Assembly: GCA_964495785.1 (NCBI GenBank)
Contig: CAZBXL010000009.1
Coordinates: 1-64,000 of the forward strand
From: RFSX01 sp964495785
GTDB lineage: Bacteria; Bacteroidota; Bacteroidia; Chitinophagales; Saprospiraceae
Reading direction: 5' to 3'
DNA: 64,000 bases
The notes beneath the pieces are model-generated. The model saw nothing but the letters and a program-made list of their open reading frames with translations, was not told where the DNA came from and did not search any database. Below, piece by piece: positions 6,564 to 15,341 of the stretch. A program made the translations under genes and the position numbers. Numbering within the stretch: position 1 is the stretch's first letter; the number at the start of each line of letters is the position of its first letter.

Positions 6564-8339
6564 ATGATCCTAAGTAAGACCTTGTTGTCTCATCTTAACC
6601 AAGTATACCTTGTCTTAGACATTAAGGGGACTATATTGGAGAAAAGTGGCTTGGACTTACTATACAGTGATGAATATGTAAAAGAACTTAATAATATATT
6701 TCAGATCAATCCAGCTCTGAGCTACATGGATTGGAATAAGCTTACAGGCTCATTGGTAGACCTCATATCTGTCAAGAATCAGAGCTTTTATCTAGATGAA
6801 GATAATTCTATAAACAATTGTGAAATTATAGTCTCTAAAGATGGAGATCATATCTTCTATATCATCTTAGTGGATAGGCCGAAAACTGATCAAGAAGTTG
6901 TCAATGCACCCATAATTCATGAAGTAAATGAAACTGTACCTACAGAATCAGAATGGAATTTTGATGATGATAATCCCAATCAACTTATATACTTAGATGA
7001 TAAGGGAATTGTTATTAAGGAGAATGAGAATATGAAAACCACATTTGGATCTTCAGTATTAGGTCGAGATATTAATGTGATTTTTTTAGAAAGTGATATA
7101 GGGCGTATTCCCGAAGGGTTTGATTTTGAATCTATACAGAATGATCAGCTTGTAATTAAGATGATAATGAAAACTGGGAGAAAAATGATCCCAGGTTATT
7201 CTAGATGCTCTAAGCATCTAAATGAGGGTGAGCTGTTTTATCGTATAGAGTTTGTTGAAATAGAGCATATACACGTTGTAGATGATTCAATGACAATTGC
7301 TATAAAAGAAATCAATAAGATAAAGAAGTCAGAAGAAGAAAGAAGATCATTGCTGTCTGAATACTCTACACCTAATTTTTCATTTGATCAAATTATCACG
7401 CGTAGTGACAAATACAAAGACGTACTTGTAAGTGTAACTCAGGTCGCTGATACAAGTACAACAGTGTTAGTTACTGGAGAGACGGGGACTGGCAAAGAGT
7501 TATTAGCTAACGCCATTTACAAACTAAGTGATAGGGCGGACATGCCACTTATCAAAATCAATTGTGCCAATATTCCTTCAGAATTAATGGAAACGATATT
7601 ATTTGGACATGAGAAAGGTGCATTTACTGATGCTCATACCAGTCAGATAGGTAAGTTTGAGTTAGCCGATAAAGGGACGATTTTTCTAGATGAGATAGGG
7701 GAGTTGCCTTATTCTATGCAATCAAAACTTCTCAGAGTACTACAAGAAGGAGAAATAGAAAAAGTAGGTAATCCAGAGGCTATAAAAGTAGATGTCAGAG
7801 TTATAGCAGCGACAAACAGAGATCTTAAAGCTGAATCTAAGAAAGGTACCTTTAGAGAGGATTTATATTTTAGGCTCAATGTCTTTCCTATTCATAGTCT
7901 GCCATTGAGAGAGAGATTAGAGGACGTACCTTTATTGGTAAATCATTTTATAGAAAAGTATGTTGTACTTACGGGAAGAAGTAATGTTAAGGCGATCAAA
8001 AATATGGATCTGAGAATGTTAGAGAATTACCACTTTCCAGGTAATGTAAGAGAGTTAGAAAATATAATTCATAGAGGGGTGATTCTCTCAAACGATGAAC
8101 ATCTTAAATTAGATTTTCTCTTTGGCTCTGAACAAAAAGAGGATGCTGAAAGTATGTTAGTTAGACCATTAGACGTAGTCATTCGAGATCACATCATTGC
8201 AGCGCTTAATATGTCAGCAGGCAAAGTGTCGGGTGCCAATTCGGCTTCAGAGCTTCTTGAAGTTAATGCGAAAACCCTCTATTCTAAAATCAAAAAATAC
8301 GATATAGACCTTAAAGAAATTGCGGATAATGGAAGGTAA
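6564..8339 (+). CDS. Sigma-54-dependent transcriptional activator (bacterial enhancer-binding protein)
   Basis: This 591-residue protein has three parts. Residues ~1-240 are a sensory region without a receiver domain, probably two PAS-like modules. Residues ~275-510 are an AAA+ ATPase with Walker A GETGTGKE (305-312), Walker B IFLDEIG, and arginine-finger region FREDLYFRLNVFPI, closest in feel to FhlA/NtrC. Residues ~545-590 are a Fis-type helix-turn-helix. The sigma-54 contact loop reads GAFTDA (352-357) instead of GAFTGA, a known natural variant. It lies next to three sigma-54-like promoters with a shared palindrome at about -90, making it the obvious candidate activator. Its signal is unknown; no kinase input through a receiver is possible. 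Confidence 0.88.
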   Translation: MILSKTLLSHLNQVYLVLDIKGTILEKSGLDLLYSDEYVKELNNIFQINPALSYMDWNKLTGSLVDLISVKNQSFYLDEDNSINNCEIIVSKDGDHIFYIILVDRPKTDQEVVNAPIIHEVNETVPTESEWNFDDDNPNQLIYLDDKGIVIKENENMKTTFGSSVLGRDINVIFLESDIGRIPEGFDFESIQNDQLVIKMIMKTGRKMIPGYSRCSKHLNEGELFYRIEFVEIEHIHVVDDSMTIAIKEINKIKKSEEERRSLLSEYSTPNFSFDQIITRSDKYKDVLVSVTQVADTSTTVLVTGETGTGKELLANAIYKLSDRADMPLIKINCANIPSELMETILFGHEKGAFTDAHTSQIGKFELADKGTIFLDEIGELPYSMQSKLLRVLQEGEIEKVGNPEAIKVDVRVIAATNRDLKAESKKGTFREDLYFRLNVFPIHSLPLRERLEDVPLLVNHFIEKYVVLTGRSNVKAIKNMDLRMLENYHFPGNVRELENIIHRGVILSNDEHLKLDFLFGSEQKEDAESMLVRPLDVVIRDHIIAALNMSAGKVSGANSASELLEVNAKTLYSKIKKYDIDLKEIADNGR

Positions 8340-8649
8340 TAGTAGTACACATATAAATCTTAATGAATTTCTTAGAGAAAAAGCAAGTGAGGATATTTTG
8401 CTTGTATTCACAGCTGCTTGGTTAAGTCAGAGTAGTATAGTCAATGTTGTAGTACATAAAGTACAACTTGCTCTTCCTGAGTTAAATGTGAGGCTCATAG
8501 ATGTAGATCAAAATGAAGAACTCATATCCCGTTTCTATATAGACAAATTACCATCAGCAGTATTAATCAAACAAGGATTAATGAAACGAAAAATAACAGG
8601 GACCTTTTCTAAAAAAGATGTTATTGATGCCTACCGTGATGAATCATAA
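8329..8649 (+). CDS. Thioredoxin-fold protein lacking the CxxC active site
   Basis: The 106-residue protein has the layout of a thioredoxin: a strand LLVFTAAW, a helix, a strand LNVRLIDVDQN, and KLPSAVLIKQG with the cis-proline region. Where thioredoxins have WCGPC it reads WLSQSS (residues 31-36), and there is no cysteine anywhere in the protein, so it cannot do disulfide chemistry. It overlaps the end of the enhancer-binding protein gene by 11 bp if the ATG at 8329 is used (a TTG at 8320 is possible), so it is co-translated with the activator and may act as a binding partner or modulator of it. That role is inference. Confidence 0.72.
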   Translation: MEGNSSTHINLNEFLREKASEDILLVFTAAWLSQSSIVNVVVHKVQLALPELNVRLIDVDQNEELISRFYIDKLPSAVLIKQGLMKRKITGTFSKKDVIDAYRDES

Positions 8650-8759
8650 GTCTTGTACAGAGCCCATTTTTGTAAATGATCGAGATAGACTTTATCACCC
8701 TTCATACACTTAACTAATTTAGTCTTACAGACATTTCCTTAATCTTATATTTAACCGAA

Positions 8760-8776
8760 CAGACTTCTAAAGTCTG
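8760..8776. promoter_or_regulatory. Short perfect hairpin or operator before the DoxX gene
   Basis: CAGACTT and AAGTCTG form a 7-bp inverted repeat around a 3-nt loop. No T-run follows, so it is more likely a protein-binding site or a leader hairpin than a terminator. It lies 41 bp before the ATG at 8817. Confidence 0.3.
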
Positions 8777-8816
8777 ATGTTCTATCATAGCTATAATTTC
8801 AAATCTTTCAAATAAA

Positions 8817-9233
8817 ATGAATTCGGTTATGGAGAATAAGCAACTCGCCTTCTTACTTGGACGCATCACTTTAGGTATTAATTTCGCTGCACATGGATTT
8901 ATTCGCTTACCTAAAATAGGAAGCTTCAGTGAGGGTATGGTAACTAAGTTTCAAGATTCTGTAATCGGTATAGACCCATTGATATCTGTTTTTGCCCACG
9001 GTCTTGTATTCGCAGAATTATTAGTTGGGATTGCACTTTTGATAGGGTTTAAAACAAGAGCCTCTTTAATTGTGACAAGTGTGATTATGATGATGTTAAT
9101 ATTCGGTTCGAGTATGCTCGAAGATTGGACTCTTGTGGGATCACAAATGATCTATGTAATCTTTATCTATCTCCTCATTTATGGATATACAGAAACAAAA
9201 TATTCATTTGATAATATTCTATCTAAAAATTAG
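8817..9233 (+). CDS. DoxX family membrane protein
   Basis: This 138-residue protein has four predicted membrane segments, starting with the DoxX signature LLGRITLGINFAAHGFIRLP and followed by LVFAELLVGIALLIGFKTRA. DoxX proteins are small inner-membrane proteins linked in some bacteria to thiol redox balance or quinone-related functions; for most the role is not known. It follows the thioredoxin-like gene by 167 bp on the same strand. A cysteine-containing active site is absent. A second, more distant DoxX-like protein is encoded at 40791-41207. The 227 bp after it (to 9460) contain no gene and no convincing structure. Confidence 0.8.
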   Translation: MNSVMENKQLAFLLGRITLGINFAAHGFIRLPKIGSFSEGMVTKFQDSVIGIDPLISVFAHGLVFAELLVGIALLIGFKTRASLIVTSVIMMMLIFGSSMLEDWTLVGSQMIYVIFIYLLIYGYTETKYSFDNILSKN

Positions 9234-9460
9234 TTTGCCCACATTGACCAAATTAAACTTTCTGGATCTACACTCATAGTGACACAGTCATCGTCCTTTT
9301 CACTATTTTAATTTTATATTCATATGAAGCTTTAAGTACCTTAATTGATTTTCAAATATATCTATTGATTTTTTAATCTCAATCGATCCATACTTTTTAA
9401 TGGATGAATAGTGTTTATAATTTTCCTAAGCAGCTATGTTATCCAATGATTAATAGCCCT

Positions 9461-9498
9461 AAAAAAAAGAGGATGCTAACCCTAAGATTAACACCCTC
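9461..9498 (-). terminator. Intrinsic terminator of the alcohol dehydrogenase gene
   Basis: On the minus strand GAGGGTGTTAA pairs with TTAGCATCCTC over 11 bp with two wobble pairs around an 8-nt loop, and eight T follow. It lies 64 bp after the stop codon at 9563. Confidence 0.85.
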
Positions 9499-9562
9499 AC
9501 AAACAATTTAACAACATTAAATAACTACAATCTGTGGTTAAGGCTTTATAAGTATTTTTTAT

Positions 9563-10675
9563 TTATTCCATTTCTAATATGGCCTTGATCACCTTTCCAT
9601 CATGCATATCTTTGACTGCTTTATTGATGTCTTTGAATTTATAGAACTTAACCAGTTTATCAAATGGGAAGCGGCCTTGCTCGTATAATTCAATAAGTCG
9701 TGGAATGTAAACTTTAACAACGCTATCACCCTCTACGACACCTATAACTTTTCTACCTGATAGAATCATGTCATTTGCATCAAATGCGTAAGAAGTTTCC
9801 ATCGGTGGAGCTCCTACAATAGCAAGTGTACCTCTATTGGCCAGTGTAGAGAAAGCTTGTTCTGCAACTTTTTTTAGTCCAGAAGCTTCTACTGCGTAAT
9901 CAACCCCAGACTCATTAGTTATCTTTTTTATCTTTTCTATGGGATCATATTTTTTAGAATTGATAGTGTGTGTAGCTCCGAGTTGCTTAGCTAATCTTAA
10001 TCTTTTATCATTGACGTCTAATGCAATAATTGTGGCACAACCAGCATTCTTAGCAGCCATAATCGATGCTAAGCCTACTGATCCGACACCGAATACTGCA
10101 AGACTGGATCCTGGATTTGGATTGAGTGTATTCATGACCGTTCCGGCACCAGTCTGTATTCCACATCCCAATGGCCCCATTAATCTAAGATCTACTTTCT
10201 TAGTAATTTTTACGGTGTTACGTTCATGAGCTAATGCATAAGTCGCAAATGAAGATTGCTGAAAAAATGCACCATTAATATTTTTCTTTTTGCTCTCAGA
10301 AGAGAATATAGGCTCATCTGAGGCTTGTCTCTTATTTAGAAAATTTAAGGGATTGAAATCTGTACAGTAGCCTGCGTCTCCTTCCATGCAAGGTCTACAA
10401 TGACCACATGAGCCATAAGATAAAACCACATGATCTCCTTTCTTGAGATTTGTTACATGTTCACCTACTTTCTCTATCACACCAGCTCCTTCATGACCTA
10501 AGATGACGGGATAGTTTGTTGGTAGATTACCATCTTTCACTGATAAGTCCGTATGACATAATCCTGTAGCTTTAATTTTAATCAATACCTCATGTGGAGC
10601 AGGATCTGCAATTTCAATATCCTGAAATTCAAATTTTGCTTTTTTCTTTTGTACGACTGCTGCTTTAACTTTCAT
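9563..10675 (-). CDS. Zinc-dependent alcohol dehydrogenase (aryl-alcohol dehydrogenase-like)
   Basis: This 370-residue medium-chain dehydrogenase would oxidise an alcohol or reduce an aldehyde with NAD(H). Catalytic zinc ligands lie in GLCHTDLSVKD and GHEGAGVIEKVG. The structural zinc lobe has CGHCRPCMEGDAGYC, four cysteines in the usual spacing. The Rossmann motif is FGVGSVGLASIMAAKNAG, and the aspartate at the end of the next strand (ALDVNDKRL) points to NAD rather than NADP. The length and the layout fit the benzyl/aryl alcohol dehydrogenase branch, but the substrate cannot be read from sequence. It is a single-gene unit with its own terminator. Confidence 0.9.
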   Translation of the reverse strand: MKVKAAVVQKKKAKFEFQDIEIADPAPHEVLIKIKATGLCHTDLSVKDGNLPTNYPVILGHEGAGVIEKVGEHVTNLKKGDHVVLSYGSCGHCRPCMEGDAGYCTDFNPLNFLNKRQASDEPIFSSESKKKNINGAFFQQSSFATYALAHERNTVKITKKVDLRLMGPLGCGIQTGAGTVMNTLNPNPGSSLAVFGVGSVGLASIMAAKNAGCATIIALDVNDKRLRLAKQLGATHTINSKKYDPIEKIKKITNESGVDYAVEASGLKKVAEQAFSTLANRGTLAIVGAPPMETSYAFDANDMILSGRKVIGVVEGDSVVKVYIPRLIELYEQGRFPFDKLVKFYKFKDINKAVKDMHDGKVIKAILEME

Positions 10676-10908
10676 TGCTATTATTTTTTTTTAAAGAATA
10701 TCTCAGCTTAGACATAGATAATAATCTCTCAGTTTAATATGTCATATACCAATAGCTGAGTATTTATGTTAGTACTTTATAAAATTTATTTTTAAAAAAT
10801 TTGTTCGGTCATCGTTTGAGATTTTGTTTGATGAGTGAGATTGTTCTATTCAATATATTATTAAAGAAACATAATAGACTATCGGACTATAATGCTTACC
10901 TTAACTAT

Positions 10909-11337
10909 ATGAATAAAATAACATACTTAACGCTCATACTCTTTGCAATTCTAAGTTGTAAAGGTGAACCTTCGACCTCTCAAAAGCAGTCAGTAGATGA
11001 TCCCTTTTTTATAGCGGATATAGGCGCAACAGATATTATAAAAATGAAGAGTGGTGACCTCAGTCAATATCTTACAGATGGGCAAGCCTCTTTTGGAAAT
11101 GTAAGGATAGAGCAATCGGGAGCCCATTTCTATCTGCATACTTCTGATAATACTACCAATGATATATATGCAACACAGCTTAGAGAAGTGGATAATCGAT
11201 TATATTTAGATCTTAAAGCTCAAGTGCATTCTTGCAGCAAGGTTGGTGATATCCCATGTAAGTTTCTTAAGAATACAAATTACACAATAGTAGGTTGTAC
11301 TGGTCAATGTGACCATAATGTATCAGTAAAGAGTTGA
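10909..11337 (+). CDS. Predicted lipoprotein, unknown function, 142 aa
   Basis: The open frame extends upstream to a TTG at 10801, but the residues from the ATG at 10909 give a clear lipoprotein signal, MNKITYLTLILFAILSC, so I place the start there. The mature protein has five further cysteines, four of them in the last 50 residues (SCSK, PCKF, GCTGQC), suggesting disulfides or a metal site. I recognise no family. It faces the T9SS gene convergently, with only 17 bp between the stops, and stands alone. Confidence 0.72.
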   Translation: MNKITYLTLILFAILSCKGEPSTSQKQSVDDPFFIADIGATDIIKMKSGDLSQYLTDGQASFGNVRIEQSGAHFYLHTSDNTTNDIYATQLREVDNRLYLDLKAQVHSCSKVGDIPCKFLKNTNYTIVGCTGQCDHNVSVKS

Positions 11338-11354
11338 GGACATTGCTATAAAAG

Positions 11355-12554
11355 CTATCGTCTTAAGATGACCATTCTTTTTATGTGGCTTTTGCCTAAA
11401 TCCTTATCTGTGAATATTAAGGTATAAGTTCCTTGAGCATAATCAGAAACATCTATCTCTGGAACAGTATCATATCTATCAATTATAAGACCATCTATAC
11501 TGATAATATGAAGGGTATACTCTTCATCATTATTTGTTGCTATAAATAGTGTCCTATTAGCTGGATTAGGCCATATGGATAGTTCTATATCCCAAAGGTC
11601 AGATACAGATACCGTCCCGTCAATACCATCACAATTTTCATCTATTCCGTTGCTATCTTCATCTATAGCATTGGGATTAATATTAGGGTCAGAATCATCA
11701 CAGTCTGTATTATCTAATGTGTAACCATCAGGAATATCACAATCTGTGAGGCTATTATTAGGATCTCCGAATCCGTCGCCATCAGTATCAATGTAGTATT
11801 GAAATGTAGATAGGCCCTCATCGATAGCGCCATCACAATTATTATCCTGGCCATCACAAAATTCTATGTTACCAGGAAAGTTATTGGGATCCATATCGTC
11901 ACAGTCTTCATCCTCTGATACGCCGTCGCCATCATTATCTATGGTAGAAGCACTTGTTATACATATATGACTACTTGAGACATCAGGACATACATTATCA
12001 CTGTTGGCAGTAATGGTGATATTGACTTCTTGTTCTGCCTGTAGACCACTAAGGCAGTATTCTGAAGTAAATTGGTCCAATGCTACTGTAATGCCATCTA
12101 CTGTGATATCATAGCCTGTAGCTTTTTGTACAAGATTCCAGCAAAAACAGAGTTCGGTTACATCTACACTGCAACAGGATATGAGAGGTGCTACGATTAC
12201 AGGTATAACTTCATACGTCCATTCAGTAAGGGGTGACTGACAGCCATTGGCATCGGTGACAATAACACTTAATGTCTGAATACCTGGAAGTCCCGCGAAT
12301 ATAGATACTGAAAAACTATTAGGAGATGCAGGTGACCACGTGTATTCGAAAGGCGGTGTCCCTCCGTGTGTTACCGTAGCGTTAAAGGTGTCACCTATGC
12401 AGACTTCAGACGGCGCATTTAAAGTAGCGACAATATTATTTTCTAATGTATTCAGTTCTACGGACTCTTCAGCAGAGCAGAAAGATGAAGCTGTAAAGAG
12501 AAGGAATAAGGTATAGAATTTTTTTAAATGAAAGTTGGATTCTTTTATTCTCAT
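11355..12554 (-). CDS. Secreted protein with MopE/thrombospondin-3-type repeats and T9SS sorting domain
   Basis: The 399-residue precursor starts with a signal peptide (~residues 10-28), then a PKD/SprB-like domain with CIGDTFNATVTHGGTPPFEY and VTDANGCQSP, then a fibronectin-like domain. Residues ~205-315 contain three Asp-rich repeats of the type DGDGVSEDEDCDDMDPN, FCDGQDNNCDGAIDEG and TDCDDSDPNINP, which in related proteins bind calcium or other metals. The last ~75 residues, from IELSIWPNPANRTLFI, form a type A C-terminal T9SS sorting domain that is removed as the protein is anchored at the cell surface. The substrate or role is unknown. Its promoter region runs into a 100-N scaffold join 29 bp upstream. 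Confidence 0.85.
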   Translation of the reverse strand: MRIKESNFHLKKFYTLFLLFTASSFCSAEESVELNTLENNIVATLNAPSEVCIGDTFNATVTHGGTPPFEYTWSPASPNSFSVSIFAGLPGIQTLSVIVTDANGCQSPLTEWTYEVIPVIVAPLISCCSVDVTELCFCWNLVQKATGYDITVDGITVALDQFTSEYCLSGLQAEQEVNITITANSDNVCPDVSSSHICITSASTIDNDGDGVSEDEDCDDMDPNNFPGNIEFCDGQDNNCDGAIDEGLSTFQYYIDTDGDGFGDPNNSLTDCDIPDGYTLDNTDCDDSDPNINPNAIDEDSNGIDENCDGIDGTVSVSDLWDIELSIWPNPANRTLFIATNNDEEYTLHIISIDGLIIDRYDTVPEIDVSDYAQGTYTLIFTDKDLGKSHIKRMVILRR

Positions 12555-12583
12555 AATTTATGATGATAACTTACAATAATGAT

Positions 12584-12683
12584 NNNNNNNNNNNNNNNNN
12601 NNNNNNNNNNNNNNNNNNNNNNNNNNNNNNNNNNNNNNNNNNNNNNNNNNNNNNNNNNNNNNNNNNNNNNNNNNNNNNNNNNN
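12584..12683. other. Scaffold gap (100 N)
   Basis: Exactly 100 N mark a join of unknown true length between the T9SS gene and the end of the alginate operon. Whether the two sides are really neighbours depends on the scaffolding. Confidence 0.99.
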
Positions 12684-12770
12684 AAATCAATTGTGATTTC
12701 TATACTAACTAATTTTCCTGTTGATTATAATTGTGAGAAATGAAATCTTTAATACATAATGAAGCAGGGT

Positions 12771-12806
12771 AAAATCAGAACCAGAACCATAAAGATTCTG
12801 ATTCTG
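12771..12806 (-). terminator. Terminator of the alginate catabolic operon
   Basis: On the minus strand CAGAATCAGAATC pairs with GGTTCTGGTTCTG over 13 bp with two wobble pairs and a 5-nt loop, followed by ATTTT. It lies just beyond the kdgA stop at 12821. The T-tract is short, so termination may be partial. Confidence 0.6.
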
Positions 12807-12820
12807 AATTAAGTTTTCAT

Positions 12821-13489
12821 TTATGATCTAATTGTTTTGATCAATGCTAAAGCATCAGCTGTAATCATTTTGATCTTATCATAGTCAAAAGAACCATCTT
12901 CTTTTTTTGCGATAAGCTTAGACCCCATACCTACGCAATAAGCACCTGCACCAAACCATCCTTTCAGGTTCTCTTCAGTAGGGGAGACACCGCCCGTAGG
13001 CATGACCTTGGTCCATGGTTGTGGTGCTGTGATCGCCTTGATGAATCCGGGACCGTATGTGCTGCCTGGAAAAAGTTTAACTAAGTCACACCCCATCTCT
13101 TCGGCTCTTGTTATCTCTGTCAGAGTACCGCATCCAGGTGACCATAGTATATTCCTTCTGTTACATACTCTCGCTATATCTTCTCTGTATACGGGTGTTA
13201 CTATAAAGTTAGCCCCCATCTGCATGTAGAGTGCTGCAGTACCTTGATCGACGACAGAACCTACTCCGAGAATCATATCTGGAAGATTCTTATTGACATA
13301 TTGTGCCAGTTGGTGATAGACATCTTGAGCAAAATCTCCTCTGTTAGTAAACTCTAATAATCTTGCACCACCTTCATATAGGCACTGTACTGTTTTTATT
13401 GCTACATCAGCATCTGCATTGTAGAACAAAGGGACCATGCCCGTTTCTTTCATGGTCTGTAAGACCTCTATTTTTGTAAATGTTGCCAT
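12821..13489 (-). CDS. kdgA: 2-keto-3-deoxy-6-phosphogluconate aldolase
   Basis: This 222-residue class I aldolase splits KDPG to pyruvate and glyceraldehyde-3-phosphate, the last step of alginate monomer catabolism. The Schiff-base lysine is in CDLVKLFPGSTYGPGFI, the catalytic glutamate in LLEFTNRGD, and the phosphate-binding loop in MPTGGVSPTEENLKGWF. The length fits the Eda/KdgA family. It is the last gene of the operon, 6 bp after kdgK, and a terminator hairpin follows. It may also use KHG. Confidence 0.93.
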   Translation of the reverse strand: MATFTKIEVLQTMKETGMVPLFYNADADVAIKTVQCLYEGGARLLEFTNRGDFAQDVYHQLAQYVNKNLPDMILGVGSVVDQGTAALYMQMGANFIVTPVYREDIARVCNRRNILWSPGCGTLTEITRAEEMGCDLVKLFPGSTYGPGFIKAITAPQPWTKVMPTGGVSPTEENLKGWFGAGAYCVGMGSKLIAKKEDGSFDYDKIKMITADALALIKTIRS

Positions 13490-13495
13490 AAGTTA

Positions 13496-14533
13496 TTATC
13501 TACTTACACGACCACTTGCGTCGCCACTCATTAATTTTTCTACTTCGTCTACCGTTACAAGATTGGCATCTCCTTTAATCGTATGCTTTAAGCATGATGC
13601 CGCTACTGCAAAATCTAATGCTTTCTGGTCGTCACCTTCATATTTAATAAGTCCATAGATCAAACCTCCCATGAAGCTATCTCCACCACCGACTCTATCT
13701 ACTATATGAGTGATGTCATAATCTGTAGCTTCGTACAAGGTCTTACCGTCATAGAGTACGCCAGACCAAGTATTATGTGATGCTGAAAGTGATCCACGTA
13801 GTGTAGTGATAACTTTTTTAGCTCGCGGAAACATTTCCATCAGTTGTTTCAGTACAGATAAGTATGCTTTACCGTCAACACTACCTCCATGTGTTACATC
13901 AACACCTTCTGGGTGTAATCCAAAGTGCTTCTCAGCGTCTTCTTCATTACCTAAGATAACATCACAACCCGCTACTAATTCTGGCATGACATCCATAGGT
14001 GACTTGCCATATTTCCATAGCTTCTTTCTATAGTTGAGATCTGTAGATACAGTCACTCCCATTTTGTTAGCCATCTGTATAGCTTCTAAGCAAGCATCAG
14101 CTGCACCTTGTGATATCGCAGGTGTTATCCCCGTCCAGTGAAACCATCCTGCACCATCAAATACCTTCTCCCAATCTATCATACCTTTCTCGATGGTAGA
14201 CATACTTGAGTGAGCTCTATCGTAGACAACCTTACTTCCTCTGCTTACAGCTCCTGTTTCTAAAAAGTAGATGCCGAGTCGCTCACCACCTCTTGCTATA
14301 TACTGTGTACCTACATTACGCTTTCTCATTTCCATGAGGGCACATTCTCCTAAGTCATTGTTAGGTAATCGGGTGACAAATTGTGTATCAAGTCCATAAT
14401 TAGCTAATGACACAGCGACATTGCTTTCTCCGCCACCATAGACGACATCAAAGCTATTCGCTTGAGAAAACCTTTGCCAACCTGGGGGGCTTAATCTTAA
14501 CATGATCTCGCCAAATGTGACTACTTTTTTCAT
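13496..14533 (-). CDS. kdgK: 2-keto-3-deoxygluconate kinase (PfkB family)
   Basis: This 345-residue sugar kinase phosphorylates KDG to KDPG. PfkB hallmarks are the N-terminal GGGESNVAVSLANYGL and the C-terminal DRVGGGDSFMGGLIYGL, where the aspartate of GGGD is the catalytic base. Its assignment as KDG kinase rather than another PfkB kinase rests on strong overall resemblance and on its place between the reductase and the aldolase. It is separated from kdgA by only 6 bp. Confidence 0.92.
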   Translation of the reverse strand: MKKVVTFGEIMLRLSPPGWQRFSQANSFDVVYGGGESNVAVSLANYGLDTQFVTRLPNNDLGECALMEMRKRNVGTQYIARGGERLGIYFLETGAVSRGSKVVYDRAHSSMSTIEKGMIDWEKVFDGAGWFHWTGITPAISQGAADACLEAIQMANKMGVTVSTDLNYRKKLWKYGKSPMDVMPELVAGCDVILGNEEDAEKHFGLHPEGVDVTHGGSVDGKAYLSVLKQLMEMFPRAKKVITTLRGSLSASHNTWSGVLYDGKTLYEATDYDITHIVDRVGGGDSFMGGLIYGLIKYEGDDQKALDFAVAASCLKHTIKGDANLVTVDEVEKLMSGDASGRVSR

Positions 14534-14554
14534 TTTTAAATAGATATATTATTT

Positions 14555-15310
14555 CTAAGAAAATGCTAAACCACCGTTAATATCAAAGTTAGCTCCTGTA
14601 ATAAATGAACTCTTTTTAGAAGCTAAATAAAGAACTAAATCTGCAACCTCATCAGGGCTTCCTTCTCTTCTTACTGGAGTCTTACCCGCTACAACTTTAC
14701 GTATCTCATCTGATGTAAAGTCGTCATGGAATTTAGTGCCTATAAGACCTGGGCATAGAGCATTTACTCTTATTCCTTTAGGTCCAAGTTCTTTGGCCAT
14801 AGCTCTTGTAAATGTCGTTGTTGCTCCTTTAGATGATGCGTATAATGAAGAACCTCCTCCTCCACCATCTCTTGCTGCAAGAGAAGAAAGATTAATAACA
14901 GATGTTCCTTTGCCCATTAATGGCACGAACGCTTGCATGACAAATACAGTAGACTTAAAATTGACATCCATAACTAAGTTGTAAAAGTCTTCATCTAATT
15001 CTTGTAATGTCTTACGAGCAAAAAGGCCACCTGCATTATTGACTAAGATGTGTACCTTCTTTCCGAAAGCTTTTACCGTTTTAGATTTCAAACTTTTGAT
15101 TCCTTTCATAGTAGATACATCTGCTTTGACCATAATCGCCTTACCTCCTGCTGCAGTTATTTCTTCTACTGTCTTTTTAGCAGCAGCTCTTGAGCTATTG
15201 TAATTCACAACGACGCTGGCTCCTCCTTTGGCAAGTGCTATTGATATAGATCTACCGATATCTCTTCCTCCACCAGTGACAACAGCTACTTTTCCTTTAA
15301 ATTCTTTCAT
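14555..15310 (-). CDS. SDR oxidoreductase, likely DEH reductase (A)
   Basis: The 251-residue short-chain dehydrogenase has the cofactor motif TGGGRDIGRSISIALAKGG and the catalytic set Ser in NLSSLAARDGG, Tyr-x-x-x-Lys in LYASSKGA, with NNAGG between. In alginate catabolism an SDR reduces 4-deoxy-L-erythro-5-hexoseulose uronate (DEH) to 2-keto-3-deoxygluconate, the substrate of the kinase encoded next. The operon has two SDR genes side by side and sequence alone does not tell which one does this step, or whether they differ in NADH and NADPH use. Confidence 0.82.
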   Translation of the reverse strand: MKEFKGKVAVVTGGGRDIGRSISIALAKGGASVVVNYNSSRAAAKKTVEEITAAGGKAIMVKADVSTMKGIKSLKSKTVKAFGKKVHILVNNAGGLFARKTLQELDEDFYNLVMDVNFKSTVFVMQAFVPLMGKGTSVINLSSLAARDGGGGGSSLYASSKGATTTFTRAMAKELGPKGIRVNALCPGLIGTKFHDDFTSDEIRKVVAGKTPVRREGSPDEVADLVLYLASKKSSFITGANFDINGGLAFS

Positions 15311-15341
15311 TGTTATTTTTACTTTTTCTTTTATTAATTTA

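Noticed and set aside
9240..9270. TTGACCAA-like half site after the DoxX gene as a further GntR operator
   Set aside because: Only one arm of the palindrome is present and no alginate gene is adjacent.
10801..10908. Upstream extension of the lipoprotein at 10909
   Set aside because: It starts with TTG and places 36 residues before a clear lipoprotein signal, which would disable export.
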